A stretch of 64,000 nt of DNA from Thalassospira australica. Its GTDB lineage: Bacteria; Pseudomonadota; Alphaproteobacteria; Rhodospirillales; Thalassospiraceae. Position 1 is the first letter of the stretch. The number at the start of each line of letters is the position of its first letter. Under the pieces are notes generated by a model. The model had not been told where the DNA came from. It did no database searches and saw nothing but the letters and a program-made list of their open reading frames with translations. Position numbers and translations under genes: made by a program. Shown piece after piece: positions 30,480-37,935 of this stretch. Where the stretch lies: assembly GCF_000763295.1 (NCBI RefSeq), contig NZ_JRJE01000004.1, positions 266,664 to 330,663 on the forward strand, written 5' to 3'.

Positions 30480-30493
30480 CTTTCGAACGAAAG
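30480..30493. promoter_or_regulatory. DeoR-type operator before the regulator gene
   Basis: CTTTCGAACGAAAG is nearly palindromic and lies 8 bases before the GTG start of the DeoR gene. It shares TTTCG/CGAAA units with the site at 30331, which suggests autoregulation. Confidence 0.55.
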
Positions 30494-30500
30494 ACCAAAA

Positions 30501-31283
30501 GTGTCCAAGACTCCCGATCCAGTGCCTCTTGACCGCCGACGCGACCGTATCGTCGCCCTTGTCAAATCGACCGGCTTCATGGCGGTCGAGGAACTGGCAC
30601 GCCGATTTAACGTCTCGGTCCAGACCATTCGCACCGATCTGCGTGATCTGCATGAACAGGGGCGCGTGTTTCGCCGCCATGGCCTTGCCGGTCCGGCCCC
30701 GGATCCGGATAACTCGGCCTATGAAAAACGCGAAGTCTGGAACCGGACGGGGAAAATGGCAATTGCCGCCAAGGTAGCGGACCTGATCCCGGAGGGCTGC
30801 ACAATTGCGATTGGCACCGGCACCACCGCCGAACTCGCCGCCCAGCATCTGGCATCCCATCGCAATTTAACGGTTCTCACAAACAACCTGCATGTGGTGA
30901 TGACCCTGCAGAACGCACCGAATGTCACCCTTAGGCTTGCGGGCGGAACAGTCCGCACCCGTGACCTTGATATCATCGGGGCTGATAGTGCAGATTTCTT
31001 TGGCAGCATGCGTGCGGATTTCGGCATCGTCAGCGTCGGCGGGATGAGTGACGAAGGCGACCTATTGGACTTCAACATGGATGAAGTCCGTGCGCGTCGC
31101 GCGCTGGTATCATGTTGCGATCACGCAATTCTGATGATCGACGAGAAAAAAGTCGGGCGCAAAGCGCTTTGCCGTGACGGCCACGCGAGCGATTATCAAA
31201 CCGTATTGCTCAACACCCCGCCCGGAGATGCCCTGCAACGCGCCTTGGTCAAGTCACGTTGTCAGATTGTTGTTGTGTCGTAA
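30501..31283 (+). CDS. DeoR/GlpR family transcriptional regulator
   Basis: This 260-residue repressor has an N-terminal helix-turn-helix (residues 14-60: RIVALVKSTGFMAVEELARR, then SVQTIRTDLRDL) and a C-terminal sensor domain with IAIGTGTTAELAA, VLTNNLHVV, RLAGGTVRTRD and ADFGIVSVGG. Such domains bind phosphorylated sugars or related phosphates. It starts with GTG and is divergent from the ABC transporter operon, so it probably senses the imported compound. Its stop is directly against the stop of the amidotransferase gene on the other strand. Confidence 0.9.
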   Translation: MSKTPDPVPLDRRRDRIVALVKSTGFMAVEELARRFNVSVQTIRTDLRDLHEQGRVFRRHGLAGPAPDPDNSAYEKREVWNRTGKMAIAAKVADLIPEGCTIAIGTGTTAELAAQHLASHRNLTVLTNNLHVVMTLQNAPNVTLRLAGGTVRTRDLDIIGADSADFFGSMRADFGIVSVGGMSDEGDLLDFNMDEVRARRALVSCCDHAILMIDEKKVGRKALCRDGHASDYQTVLLNTPPGDALQRALVKSRCQIVVVS

Positions 31284-32057
31284 TCAGCAGGCAAGCGTTG
31301 CCTCTTCGCTGATGGTCAGATCACCTTCAACATGCAAGGTATGGTTGGGGGCAACGGCCTTCCAGCTGTCGCTTTCGGTATCGAGCGGTTCAGAGACGAC
31401 AATCACGTGATCATCGCGTTTGCGCCAATACAGCGATGGCGGCTTGTCGTCGCTGGCATGGCGGATGGCGCAGATGCTGTTGCCGTTTGACAGGCAGGCG
31501 GTGAAACGGAACGGAGCCTTTGCGCCGCGCAGCTTCATTTCATTTTCCACGACCTCGATCGTGCGGCGAATGGCGCGGTGTGGGTCATCGCGCAAGCCAA
31601 GAGTCAGCATCAGGCAAAAGATCAGTTCGCTATCGGTTGATCCCTGTCGGCCTTCGTAAAATTCATCGTCGATCATCATTTCAAGGGCACGACGCACCAG
31701 CGGATAATCGCCAATCTGGCCGTTATGCATGAACAGATATTGGTCATGGGCAAACGGGTGGCAATTGGTGCGCGTGGTGTGTGTCCCCGTGGACGCGCGC
31801 ACATGGGCAAAGAACAGCCCCGATTTGATGTGATGGGCAAGGGATCGCAGATTGGGGTCATTCCAGGCCGGCAGGATTTCGCGATACAGCCCCGGTGTGG
31901 TGCGTTCGTCATACCAGCCGATGCCAAACCCGTCGCCATTGGTTGGCGTCTTGGCCTGTTCGGCATGCAGGCTTTGCTCGACCAGCGAATGACGCGGCTC
32001 AAACACCAATTTTTCCAGATAAACCGGATCACCGATATAACTTAGCCAACGACACAT
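31284..32057 (-). CDS. Class II glutamine amidotransferase (EgtC/YafJ-like)
   Basis: This 257-residue Ntn-hydrolase has catalytic Cys2 in MCRWLSYIGDPVYLEKLV. Other marks are GDGFGIGWY, FFAHVRASTGTHTTRTNCHPF and MHNGQIGDY, all typical of YafJ/EgtC proteins. The start ATG 32057 is set by the family: Cys must follow the initiator. An ATG 12 codons earlier also gives Met-Cys but not the conserved CRW. No synthase domain is present, so the ammonia acceptor or hydrolysed gamma-glutamyl compound is not known. No ergothioneine genes adjoin it. Confidence 0.88.
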   Translation of the reverse strand: MCRWLSYIGDPVYLEKLVFEPRHSLVEQSLHAEQAKTPTNGDGFGIGWYDERTTPGLYREILPAWNDPNLRSLAHHIKSGLFFAHVRASTGTHTTRTNCHPFAHDQYLFMHNGQIGDYPLVRRALEMMIDDEFYEGRQGSTDSELIFCLMLTLGLRDDPHRAIRRTIEVVENEMKLRGAKAPFRFTACLSNGNSICAIRHASDDKPPSLYWRKRDDHVIVVSEPLDTESDSWKAVAPNHTLHVEGDLTISEEATLAC

Positions 32058-32202
32058 GATCTGTTCCCGCACTTGAATTTTAACGGCGCACATCTAAGCC
32101 TGATATCTACAGTGTGGTCAATGTGATATTCCCGTTGTCTGCCATGATTTTCCGGCCTGGGGGGACGTCATGCATTTGTTGGCAAAAAGAACAACAAACC
32201 TC

Positions 32203-32231
32203 TTGCCAAGGCGGGTTATTGTCCGTATTTT
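32203..32231 (+). promoter_or_regulatory. Promoter of tRNA-Thr
   Basis: TTGCCA, 17 bases, TATTTT. The -10 box ends 21 bases before the mature tRNA, a fitting distance for a housekeeping sigma promoter. Confidence 0.6.
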
Positions 32232-32252
32232 CCGCGCCACAAAATGAATCGT

Positions 32253-32328
<76 letters not shown>

Positions 32329-32340
32329 TTTTGATTTACA

Positions 32341-32380
32341 AAACCCCGCCGGGTATACCCGAGCGGGGTTTTGTGTTTTT
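32341..32380 (+). terminator. Terminator after tRNA-Thr
   Basis: AACCCCGC, loop, GCGGGGTT and then TTGTGTTTTTT. It separates the tRNA from the R-body locus. Confidence 0.85.
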
Positions 32381-32439
32381 TGACCCAAAACACAACCGGG
32401 AATGATCCCTTTCGGGATGCCCGGACCATGCAAATCTTT

Positions 32440-32463
32440 TCACATTTCCAGTACAAACCCGTC
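32440..32463 (+). promoter_or_regulatory. R-body promoter motif A (TCACA-N15-CGTC)
   Basis: TCACA at 32440-32444, exactly 15 bases, CGTC at 32460-32463. It lies about 95 bases before the first accessory gene. The next base after TCACA is T here, where the other five copies have A. Confidence 0.65.
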
Positions 32464-32557
32464 TGTTTGCAAGGAACCGTTAAACTCCTTTCAGCAGATC
32501 GGCGGCTTTTTGACACGGTCTGACCGACGCTGTGAGGCACCACTGGGGATTGCATGC

Positions 32558-34069
32558 ATGACTGACAGTGACGCACCCAAACAGGGTAAGGCCAACGCCA
32601 AATCCGATGCCACGCAGAACGCACCGGAAGCCAGTGCGGCGGATGCCGAAAACAACCTTCAGGAACCAACAGAACCGCTTGCAGCCGCAAGCCCGGAACA
32701 AGCCGCCATGGATATGATGGCCGCTCTTTGCCGGGATTTTGGTTTGCCGGAAGTGACCGCGAACCAATCCGCCACGGAAGATGCGCAACAGCAGCCAACC
32801 GAAACCGCGTTTCAGATCATTCAACGTTTCCTGCTTGATGGGAACGCCAGCACGCCAACGCCAACTGCCAATCTGAACGCCGAGATACATGAAGCATATG
32901 GTGATCCCGGCAGCCGGCAAACCGGCCATAGTGATGCCACCCCAACCACGCAGGGCACTGATCCGCAATGGGGCGTCACCACCACACACAGCGACGGCAG
33001 TACAACAGACCTGAGCGGCCCGGTCATCAAGGATGACATGTTTCGGACCGCCATGCCGTCCCTGCAGGGTAAAACCACAGCTGGTGCAAGTGATCCGGAC
33101 TGGTTGATCAGCATGACACAAAATGCCGCGCTTTCACCGATGCACACCCCGGCACAAATCGCCGTTGCCGCCAGACTGTGCGCAACCGATGTTCCCCAAT
33201 CGCTGCGCAAATGGTGCCTGCATGTCGGACCTTCATCTGATGCGCTGTCGGAGCTTTCTGTTTCACTGCCTTCAAGTCAGCCATCGCATTTGCGTGCGGT
33301 TGTGTTCGATACGACGCTCGAAGACACCAGCGGCACGCATCTGTCGGAAGTTCCAACATTCAGTGGCGGTCCCTATGCCATTCATCTGGAACAAACGGTT
33401 GGAGCCACATCAAGCGAGACCACCCCGAACCGCGCTTTGATCCGGCTGGTCTTTGCAGATCGCGCACCAATCCCGGTCGAGCTGGAATATGTTGGTGCCC
33501 TGCCCAGCCCGGTTGTTGCCGGCACCATTCTGATTGGCCCGAACCACACCATTCCTTTCTGGGTGCAGATCACCCCACCGGCAGAGGGTGACAATGGCGC
33601 CGGGCTGGTTGTTCTGGTGCGTTATGATCGGGAAACCGGGTTTGACGTCACGGCCCAGCTTGTAACCGATGCCAAGGCCAGCACCCCAACGGCCATCCTG
33701 ACCTGCAGTGCGCAAAGCGATAATTCCGCCTGCCGGGCGGCAAGCATGATTGCCAACAGCAGTGGCCGTCTGGAAACAAGCCTGACCGGGCTTTCTGATA
33801 TTCCCGACGAAAACGATCTGGAAAAATACGGCTTCATGCTGCCCGCAGTGGTTAGCAACTCTGACACATCCAGTCCAACTGGCACCAAAAGCGGTTCATC
33901 AGTTGGCAAAACGGATACAGTAGAAAGCCCCCCATCCGCGCCCGCATCGAAATCATCGGGCAGCAAACCAGCCAGTCGCCCGGCAAAAGGCAAGACGGGC
34001 GGCACAGATAACGCGACCAAACCCACAAACAGCAGCAGTTCAAATCGCAACACCAAGGGAGGCACCTGA
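32558..34069 (+). CDS. R-body locus accessory protein of unknown function (large, low-complexity ends)
   Basis: This is a 503-residue protein I do not recognise. Residues 1-70 and 415-503 are low complexity (Ala, Ser, Thr, Lys, Pro; the tail is SKSSGSKPASRPAKGKTGG-like) and are probably disordered. The middle, residues 215-400, looks folded: LCATDVPQSLRKWCLHVG, RAVVFDTTLEDT, AIHLEQTVGA, RALIRLVFADRAPIPVELEY and IPFWVQITPPAEGDNGAGLVVLVRYD suggest a beta-rich domain. There is no signal peptide. ATG 32558 has GGGGA upstream. Its stop overlaps the next start (TGATG). A copy of the TCACA-N15-CGTC motif ahead of it ties it to the reb genes. Confidence 0.75.
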   Translation: MTDSDAPKQGKANAKSDATQNAPEASAADAENNLQEPTEPLAAASPEQAAMDMMAALCRDFGLPEVTANQSATEDAQQQPTETAFQIIQRFLLDGNASTPTPTANLNAEIHEAYGDPGSRQTGHSDATPTTQGTDPQWGVTTTHSDGSTTDLSGPVIKDDMFRTAMPSLQGKTTAGASDPDWLISMTQNAALSPMHTPAQIAVAARLCATDVPQSLRKWCLHVGPSSDALSELSVSLPSSQPSHLRAVVFDTTLEDTSGTHLSEVPTFSGGPYAIHLEQTVGATSSETTPNRALIRLVFADRAPIPVELEYVGALPSPVVAGTILIGPNHTIPFWVQITPPAEGDNGAGLVVLVRYDRETGFDVTAQLVTDAKASTPTAILTCSAQSDNSACRAASMIANSSGRLETSLTGLSDIPDENDLEKYGFMLPAVVSNSDTSSPTGTKSGSSVGKTDTVESPPSAPASKSSGSKPASRPAKGKTGGTDNATKPTNSSSSNRNTKGGT

Positions 34070-34581
34070 TGTCTGGTCAGGCGCAAAATGATATCGCCAC
34101 GGCAAGCGGGCGAAAGGACGCCGTCAGAAAGGCGTTCAATCAGGAATACATGGCAACGCAGCAGGCCATGTCACAGGCCGCCGAGCGCGCCCGTGCGCAG
34201 GTTCTTGATCAAAAAAATACCATTGCCAATCATGCCACGGATGTAAAAGCCGGCGCCCAGGCCCCTCAACCGCCGATCGGCGCCCAGAATACCGGGCAGG
34301 CACATGCGCAGCCACAAGCCGCAACCGGTCACCCGCCACAGGGGGCACCCCACATGGCATCCGACCCAAATCAGTACAGCGATCAACAGATCATGTTCGA
34401 TATCGCCAATGAAATCCGCAATATCATTACCCGTGAAATTGATCTTCGGATGCAGGCTCTGTCGGCAAAAGTGGAAACGGCACTTGCCAATGCCTTCCCG
34501 CCCCAGGATCAGGAAAGTGACACACAACACCCCAAAACCAGATCCGGCAACCGCCGTTCTGGAAGCAGCAAGAAAACCTGA
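34069..34581 (+). CDS. R-body locus accessory protein of unknown function (170 aa)
   Basis: This gene is translationally coupled to the preceding one (TGATG overlap). Residues 15-55 are a hydrophilic helix (AVRKAFNQEYMATQQAMSQA) with coiled-coil character. Residues 60-105 are Gln/Pro/His-rich and likely disordered. Residues 105-145 (QQIMFDIANEIRNIITREID, then LRMQALSAKVETALA) form a second amphipathic helix. The tail is basic with a SGNRRSGSSKKT end. The two helices suggest self-assembly or binding to a helical partner such as Reb ribbons. I do not recognise a family. Confidence 0.7.
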   Translation: MSGQAQNDIATASGRKDAVRKAFNQEYMATQQAMSQAAERARAQVLDQKNTIANHATDVKAGAQAPQPPIGAQNTGQAHAQPQAATGHPPQGAPHMASDPNQYSDQQIMFDIANEIRNIITREIDLRMQALSAKVETALANAFPPQDQESDTQHPKTRSGNRRSGSSKKT

Positions 34582-34740
34582 CTGATCAGGTCAGGACCAC
34601 TTCGCGAAACCAACCGTCCATAAACACGATAACAAGCGCACCAATGCGCGACCAGAGCGTCCCAAAGCTCCAAAGCCCGAATGCGATGGCAATCTTGCCG
34701 CGCACCGAAGCACAACCAAAAGATGCACAAAACTTTTTAT

Positions 34741-34764
34741 TCACAATCGAGTTAAAGCTACGTC
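34741..34764 (+). promoter_or_regulatory. R-body promoter motif B, ahead of the sigma factor gene
   Basis: TCACA 34741-34745, 15 bases, CGTC 34761-34764, followed by ATAATGG. It lies 64 bases before the sigma factor start, so the sigma factor would promote its own transcription. Confidence 0.65.
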
Positions 34765-34827
34765 ATAATGGATACCTGAAAAGTTTATCATCCTATGGTT
34801 GTATTCCATCAACCGGAGGGGCCCATA

Positions 34828-36090
34828 GTGCAGAATGAAAAGAACAGTCGGCAGGATGAGACAACCCTGACACAAGCAGAGCTCAGCTTTGCCCAAAGCC
34901 TGGAGCAGACCCTTAATCAGGCTTTGGGGGATGGTGACAAGGTGACCTCGATCTGGTCACGGTTGAAACCAGAACAACGTGCGCGCATCGCAGAAGACTA
35001 TCTTGCGAAGCTCGCGGGATCAGATCCCTGTTTTGATCAGGGACATGATGATTGCCAAACCACTTCTGATCGACCCAAAGACGATCCACTTGATTTGGGT
35101 GGTTTGGGTGATTTGGGTGATCGCAATGCCAAGGAACTTGATGCCGACTTCATCACGCAGTCGCCCGCCTCAAGCGCCCAGCAGGCACCGACGCCAAGCG
35201 GATCAGAAACCCCATCCCCGCAGCACCCCCCCACCACCACGCCCCCCTCCAATCAATACAGCCCACCCCGCGGTTATCCGGCAGATTTCAATCCACTGGC
35301 AGGCTTTCCCGGGCTGGAACCATCACGCAGCGGGCCAAGCCCCGAAGATGTTATTGCCGGTGCACTGGGTGGTTTAGCCCCCCATGCAACACCGCTTGAT
35401 GTCTTGCGCGGCGCGGTACCGGGCGAACATGCCCCGAACATGCGTCAACCGGTTCCCCATCCACCTGTTGCACCCCCGCTTGAACAACCGGCACCTGATG
35501 ACAATCCGCAGGTCGATTACAACCACCAAGCTGCAACCAGCCCCCAGGATGCCGCCCACACGGGGCCGGCTGCACCGAATTTCTGGCCGCTTTGGATTGA
35601 TCAGCAAGACAGCCTGTTAAAACAATGTCTGAAGCTGATGTCAGGCAATATGGATGATGCGCAGGATGCGTTGTCCGAGGCCATGGTCAAGGCATCAACC
35701 AAGTTCGAAGATTCCATGGATGAAATTCGCAACCACCGCGCCTGGCTATCGCGCATTGTTCATAACGCCTGCATTGATCTGCATCGACAGAACCGGCGCA
35801 AGGCGGAATATCGCGAAGAAACCCATGGGGCAGCAGACATGCCCCCTTCTCCGATGACAGCGCCGATCACGCCAAGCCCGGAAGAGTCCTATTTGGCGGG
35901 CGAGAAACTTGATCAGCTTGAAACAGCCCTTCTTGCCATGCAGGAAAAACTGCGCAAACCGCTTTTGATGCGCTGCGTGCAGGATCGAACCTATGACGAG
36001 ATTGCACAGGCATTGGGCCTTTCGAACTGTGCCGTGCGCAAACGCGTTCAGCTTGCCCGTGAACATCTTAGAACGGCAGGCATTCAATAG
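34828..36090 (+). CDS. RNA polymerase sigma factor, ECF-like, with long disordered N-terminus
   Basis: This is a 420-residue protein. The C-terminal 165 residues are a sigma-70 factor with region 2 (about 254-330: DSLLKQCLKLMSGNMDDAQD, the RNHRAWLSRIVHNACIDLHR segment) and region 4 (about 360-415: LLMRCVQDRTYDEIAQALGL, then SNCAVRKRVQLAREHL), with no region 3. The first 250 residues are an unusual addition, with a short helical start (LSFAQSLEQTLNQALGDGDK) followed by Pro/Asp/Gly-rich low-complexity sequence. GTG 34828 is the start, because GGAGGGG lies 6 bases before it; an ATG at 34795 has none. In P. aeruginosa PA14 an ECF sigma factor (FecI2) is known to drive R-body genes, so this is the likely activator of the locus. 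Confidence 0.85.
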   Translation: MQNEKNSRQDETTLTQAELSFAQSLEQTLNQALGDGDKVTSIWSRLKPEQRARIAEDYLAKLAGSDPCFDQGHDDCQTTSDRPKDDPLDLGGLGDLGDRNAKELDADFITQSPASSAQQAPTPSGSETPSPQHPPTTTPPSNQYSPPRGYPADFNPLAGFPGLEPSRSGPSPEDVIAGALGGLAPHATPLDVLRGAVPGEHAPNMRQPVPHPPVAPPLEQPAPDDNPQVDYNHQAATSPQDAAHTGPAAPNFWPLWIDQQDSLLKQCLKLMSGNMDDAQDALSEAMVKASTKFEDSMDEIRNHRAWLSRIVHNACIDLHRQNRRKAEYREETHGAADMPPSPMTAPITPSPEESYLAGEKLDQLETALLAMQEKLRKPLLMRCVQDRTYDEIAQALGLSNCAVRKRVQLAREHLRTAGIQ

Positions 36091-36120
36091 GCAGGAACCA
36101 TCAATCGCGCCAAAATGAAA

Positions 36121-36153
36121 CGGCAGGCCGGACATTTTGATATCGGCCTGCCG
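36121..36153 (+). terminator. Hairpin after the sigma factor gene
   Basis: CGGCAGGCCG and CGGCCTGCCG pair perfectly around a 13-base loop. No T-run follows, so it may end transcription only with Rho or protect the 3' end. Confidence 0.5.
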
Positions 36154-36190
36154 TTGACGAAAAAAACAAAAACTAAATTGAAAAGACGCG

Positions 36191-36214
36191 TCACAACCCG
36201 AAACCACCAGCGTC
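36191..36214 (+). promoter_or_regulatory. R-body promoter motif C, ahead of the first rebB gene
   Basis: TCACA 36191-36195, 15 bases, CGTC 36211-36214, followed by TTTAGAC. It lies 87 bases before the ATG. Confidence 0.65.
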
Positions 36215-36300
36215 TTTAGACTGAAAACGGGACGGCGAAACCCCGTCAGGATCACAACAGCAAGCAGCACACAGCAAAGCTTTACGAAGGAGACTTTACA

Positions 36301-36624
36301 ATGGCGATTCCGACCCCGGTAAATGGTCAGATCACTGATGCAGTCACCCAGGCTAACGTGAAAGTTCTGGGCGATGCCCCGGCAATGGCAATGGGCTCTA
36401 TTTTCCAGTCCCTCGCACATTCCACCGGCATTCTTTATGAAAACGCGGTCAGCGCACAGCAGCAGATCGGCATCACCTCTCAGGCGGCAACCAACCAGGG
36501 CGTCATCCAGATCTATTCGGTCGATACGATGGCAGACTCGGTTGCGACCTCGAAGATTGCCAAAAGCGATGTTCCCGACAACATGCTTTCGCTTCTGACC
36601 GCTCTTCAGGCCACCAAGAGCTGA
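36301..36624 (+). CDS. rebB: RebB family R-body protein 1
   Basis: This 107-residue RebB (killing-trait) family protein is a candidate structural subunit of R-bodies, the coiled ribbons that can unroll into long tubes. It has the family core: NGQITDAVTQANVKVLGDA, then PAMAMGSIFQSLAHSTGILY, ENAVSAQQQ, QAATNQGVIQIYSVDT. It starts with strong AAGGAG. It has its own promoter motif and is followed by a strong terminator, so it can be expressed alone. It is closest in this window to the proteins at 36855 and 38441. The symbol is given for family membership. Confidence 0.92.
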   Translation: MAIPTPVNGQITDAVTQANVKVLGDAPAMAMGSIFQSLAHSTGILYENAVSAQQQIGITSQAATNQGVIQIYSVDTMADSVATSKIAKSDVPDNMLSLLTALQATKS

Positions 36625-36658
36625 TTCCCCCTTATTCCCCCAAACAGGCCCAACAAAC

Positions 36659-36697
36659 CGGGCGGTCGCATTCACCTTGCGGCCGCCCGATTTTTAT
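36659..36697 (+). terminator. Terminator after rebB 1
   Basis: CGGGCGG-CGC / GCG-CCGCCCG with one bulged pair, loop, then ATTTTTAT. Confidence 0.85.
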
Positions 36698-36742
36698 CCG
36701 CATCACCACGGCAAAACAGCGCAGCTTTTTAAGGGCCTAACG

Positions 36743-36766
36743 TCACAACACCCTTTGCCCTGCGTC
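36743..36766 (+). promoter_or_regulatory. R-body promoter motif D
   Basis: TCACA 36743-36747, 15 bases, CGTC 36763-36766. It follows the rebB 1 terminator and lies 89 bases before the next rebB gene. The left block extends to CGTCACAAC, identical to motif C. Confidence 0.65.
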
Positions 36767-36854
36767 AACTGATTGACCGCAAGACATGCGGAAAGGGCCG
36801 GTTGCGAGGGATAACTTCCATCCGGCACTTCTTTAGGCAACCAGGAGATACACA

Positions 36855-37190
36855 ATGGCTGATAACACTCCGGTCAATGGCATGATTACCGACGCCGTCA
36901 CCCAGGCCAATGTAAAGGTGATGGGCGACGCGCCGGCAATGGCCATGGGCTCGCTCTACCAGTCGCTGGCGCATTCTCATGGCATTCTCTACGAGAACGC
37001 TGTCAGTACCCAGCAGCAGGTTGGCATTTCTTCGCAAGCAGCCACCAATCAGGGCGTCATTCAGGTTTATTCTGTCGACACCATGGCGGGTGCAGTTGCG
37101 ACGTCAAAGCTCGCCGCAAGCGACGTTCCCGACAATATGCTTTCGCTTTTGTCGGCACTCAAGGCAACGACCGGAACGTCCGTGTCGTAA
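36855..37190 (+). CDS. RebB family R-body protein 2
   Basis: This is a 111-residue paralogue of the preceding gene. NGMITDAVTQANVKVMGDA, SLYQSLAHSHGILYENAV and QAATNQGVIQVYSVDTMAG are shared almost word for word, while the last ten residues (TTGTSVS end) differ. AGGAGAT precedes the ATG. It is a separate unit with its own promoter motif and terminator. Two near-identical abundant subunits made from separate units fits a two-component ribbon like RebA/RebB of Caedibacter, though which is which cannot be said. Confidence 0.92.
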   Translation: MADNTPVNGMITDAVTQANVKVMGDAPAMAMGSLYQSLAHSHGILYENAVSTQQQVGISSQAATNQGVIQVYSVDTMAGAVATSKLAASDVPDNMLSLLSALKATTGTSVS

Positions 37191-37218
37191 CATCCCTATT
37201 GGTTTCGCCGCCGAACCG

Positions 37219-37250
37219 GCCCGGCATGCAATCGCTTGCCGGGCTTTTTC
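37219..37250 (+). terminator. Terminator after rebB 2
   Basis: GCCCGGCA, loop, TGCCGGGC, TTTTTC. The next promoter motif starts three bases later. Confidence 0.85.
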
Positions 37251-37252
37251 CA

Positions 37253-37276
37253 TCACAAATGGTTCGATGCGGCGTC
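37253..37276 (+). promoter_or_regulatory. R-body promoter motif E
   Basis: TCACA 37253-37257, 15 bases, CGTC 37273-37276. It lies 41 bases before the third reb gene and drives a four-cistron unit. Confidence 0.65.
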
Positions 37277-37316
37277 ATCACGGTAGGTACTTGTTTCGCC
37301 AGTCAAGGAGAAGGAC

Positions 37317-37616
37317 ATGCCAGCGGCACCCCCTGAGCAAAACGGCAAGAAATCCGCACACCCCCGGTTCGATTCGACTGAAGAGCCCCACAAGTGTGAG
37401 GTCTCAGATCAGATCACGGACTGTGTTGCCCTGACCAATGTCGCGACACTGGGTTCGGGGCCGGGGTATGCCGCCCTGCAATCCATGCTTGGCCAGACCC
37501 AATCCCAAAACATTCTGATGGCGAACATGGTGTCCGCCCAAAAGCAAAACGCCATGATCGGCATGACGACCATGACCCAAAGCGTTCTGCAAATGATGAA
37601 CCGCGGCAACAAATAA
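37317..37616 (+). CDS. RebB family R-body protein 3 (divergent)
   Basis: This is a 99-residue divergent member. The first 27 residues are a polar extension. The core reads VSDQITDCVALTNVATLGSG, then YAALQSMLGQTQSQNILMAN, MVSAQKQNAMIG. Cys residues and the loss of the N-V-K-V-L motif set it apart from the main subunits. AAGGAG lies 7 bases before the ATG. It pairs with the next gene, whose ribosome site overlaps this stop codon. Confidence 0.85.
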   Translation: MPAAPPEQNGKKSAHPRFDSTEEPHKCEVSDQITDCVALTNVATLGSGPGYAALQSMLGQTQSQNILMANMVSAQKQNAMIGMTTMTQSVLQMMNRGNK

Positions 37617-37627
37617 GGATCATTCCG

Positions 37628-37933
37628 ATGAGCAGCCAAAGCGAAGTCGACGAACAGATCACCGATAGCGTGACCCAAACCAACACATCCGTCATTGCCA
37701 ATGGCCCGGCCATGGGAGCAATGCAGTCCTATCTGTCGCAGGCCCAGGCGCAGGGCATCCTGTTTGCCAATATGGTCAATGAACAACAGCAACAGTCGGT
37801 TGCCAGCCTTGCCACCACGATGGAGTGCGCCAAGGCCACCCTGTCGGTTCAGGACAGCAAACCAAATTTTTTTACGCAGCCCCAACCGGCGCGCCGTCGC
37901 CCGCATTCGGATTCGAACAACAATCCCACCTGA
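37628..37933 (+). CDS. RebB family R-body protein 4 (divergent, basic tail)
   Basis: This is a 101-residue protein. The core is VDEQITDSVTQTNTSVIANG, then AMGAMQSYLSQAQAQGILFA and NMVNEQQQQSVASLATT. The last 25 residues (TQPQPARRRPHSDSNNN) are basic and polar, which is unusual for the family. It resembles protein 3 more than the main subunits and begins 11 bases after it. The shared AQxQxIL-ANMV segment suggests that proteins 3 and 4 arose by a duplication separate from the main subunits. Confidence 0.85.
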   Translation: MSSQSEVDEQITDSVTQTNTSVIANGPAMGAMQSYLSQAQAQGILFANMVNEQQQQSVASLATTMECAKATLSVQDSKPNFFTQPQPARRRPHSDSNNNPT

Positions 37934-37935
37934 AA

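Noticed and set aside
29272..30777. 501-codon plus-strand frame across the binding-protein gene and the DeoR start
   Set aside because: It runs through the divergent promoter and both operators and overlaps two well-supported genes.
32402..32557. Upstream in-frame start for the first R-body accessory gene
   Set aside because: The extra 52 codons cover promoter motif A and have no ribosome site; ATG 32558 has GGGGA at a suitable distance.
35746..36675. 309-codon minus-strand frame over the sigma factor end and rebB 1
   Set aside because: It crosses a gene end, a hairpin, a promoter motif and a reb gene on the other strand. No family features.
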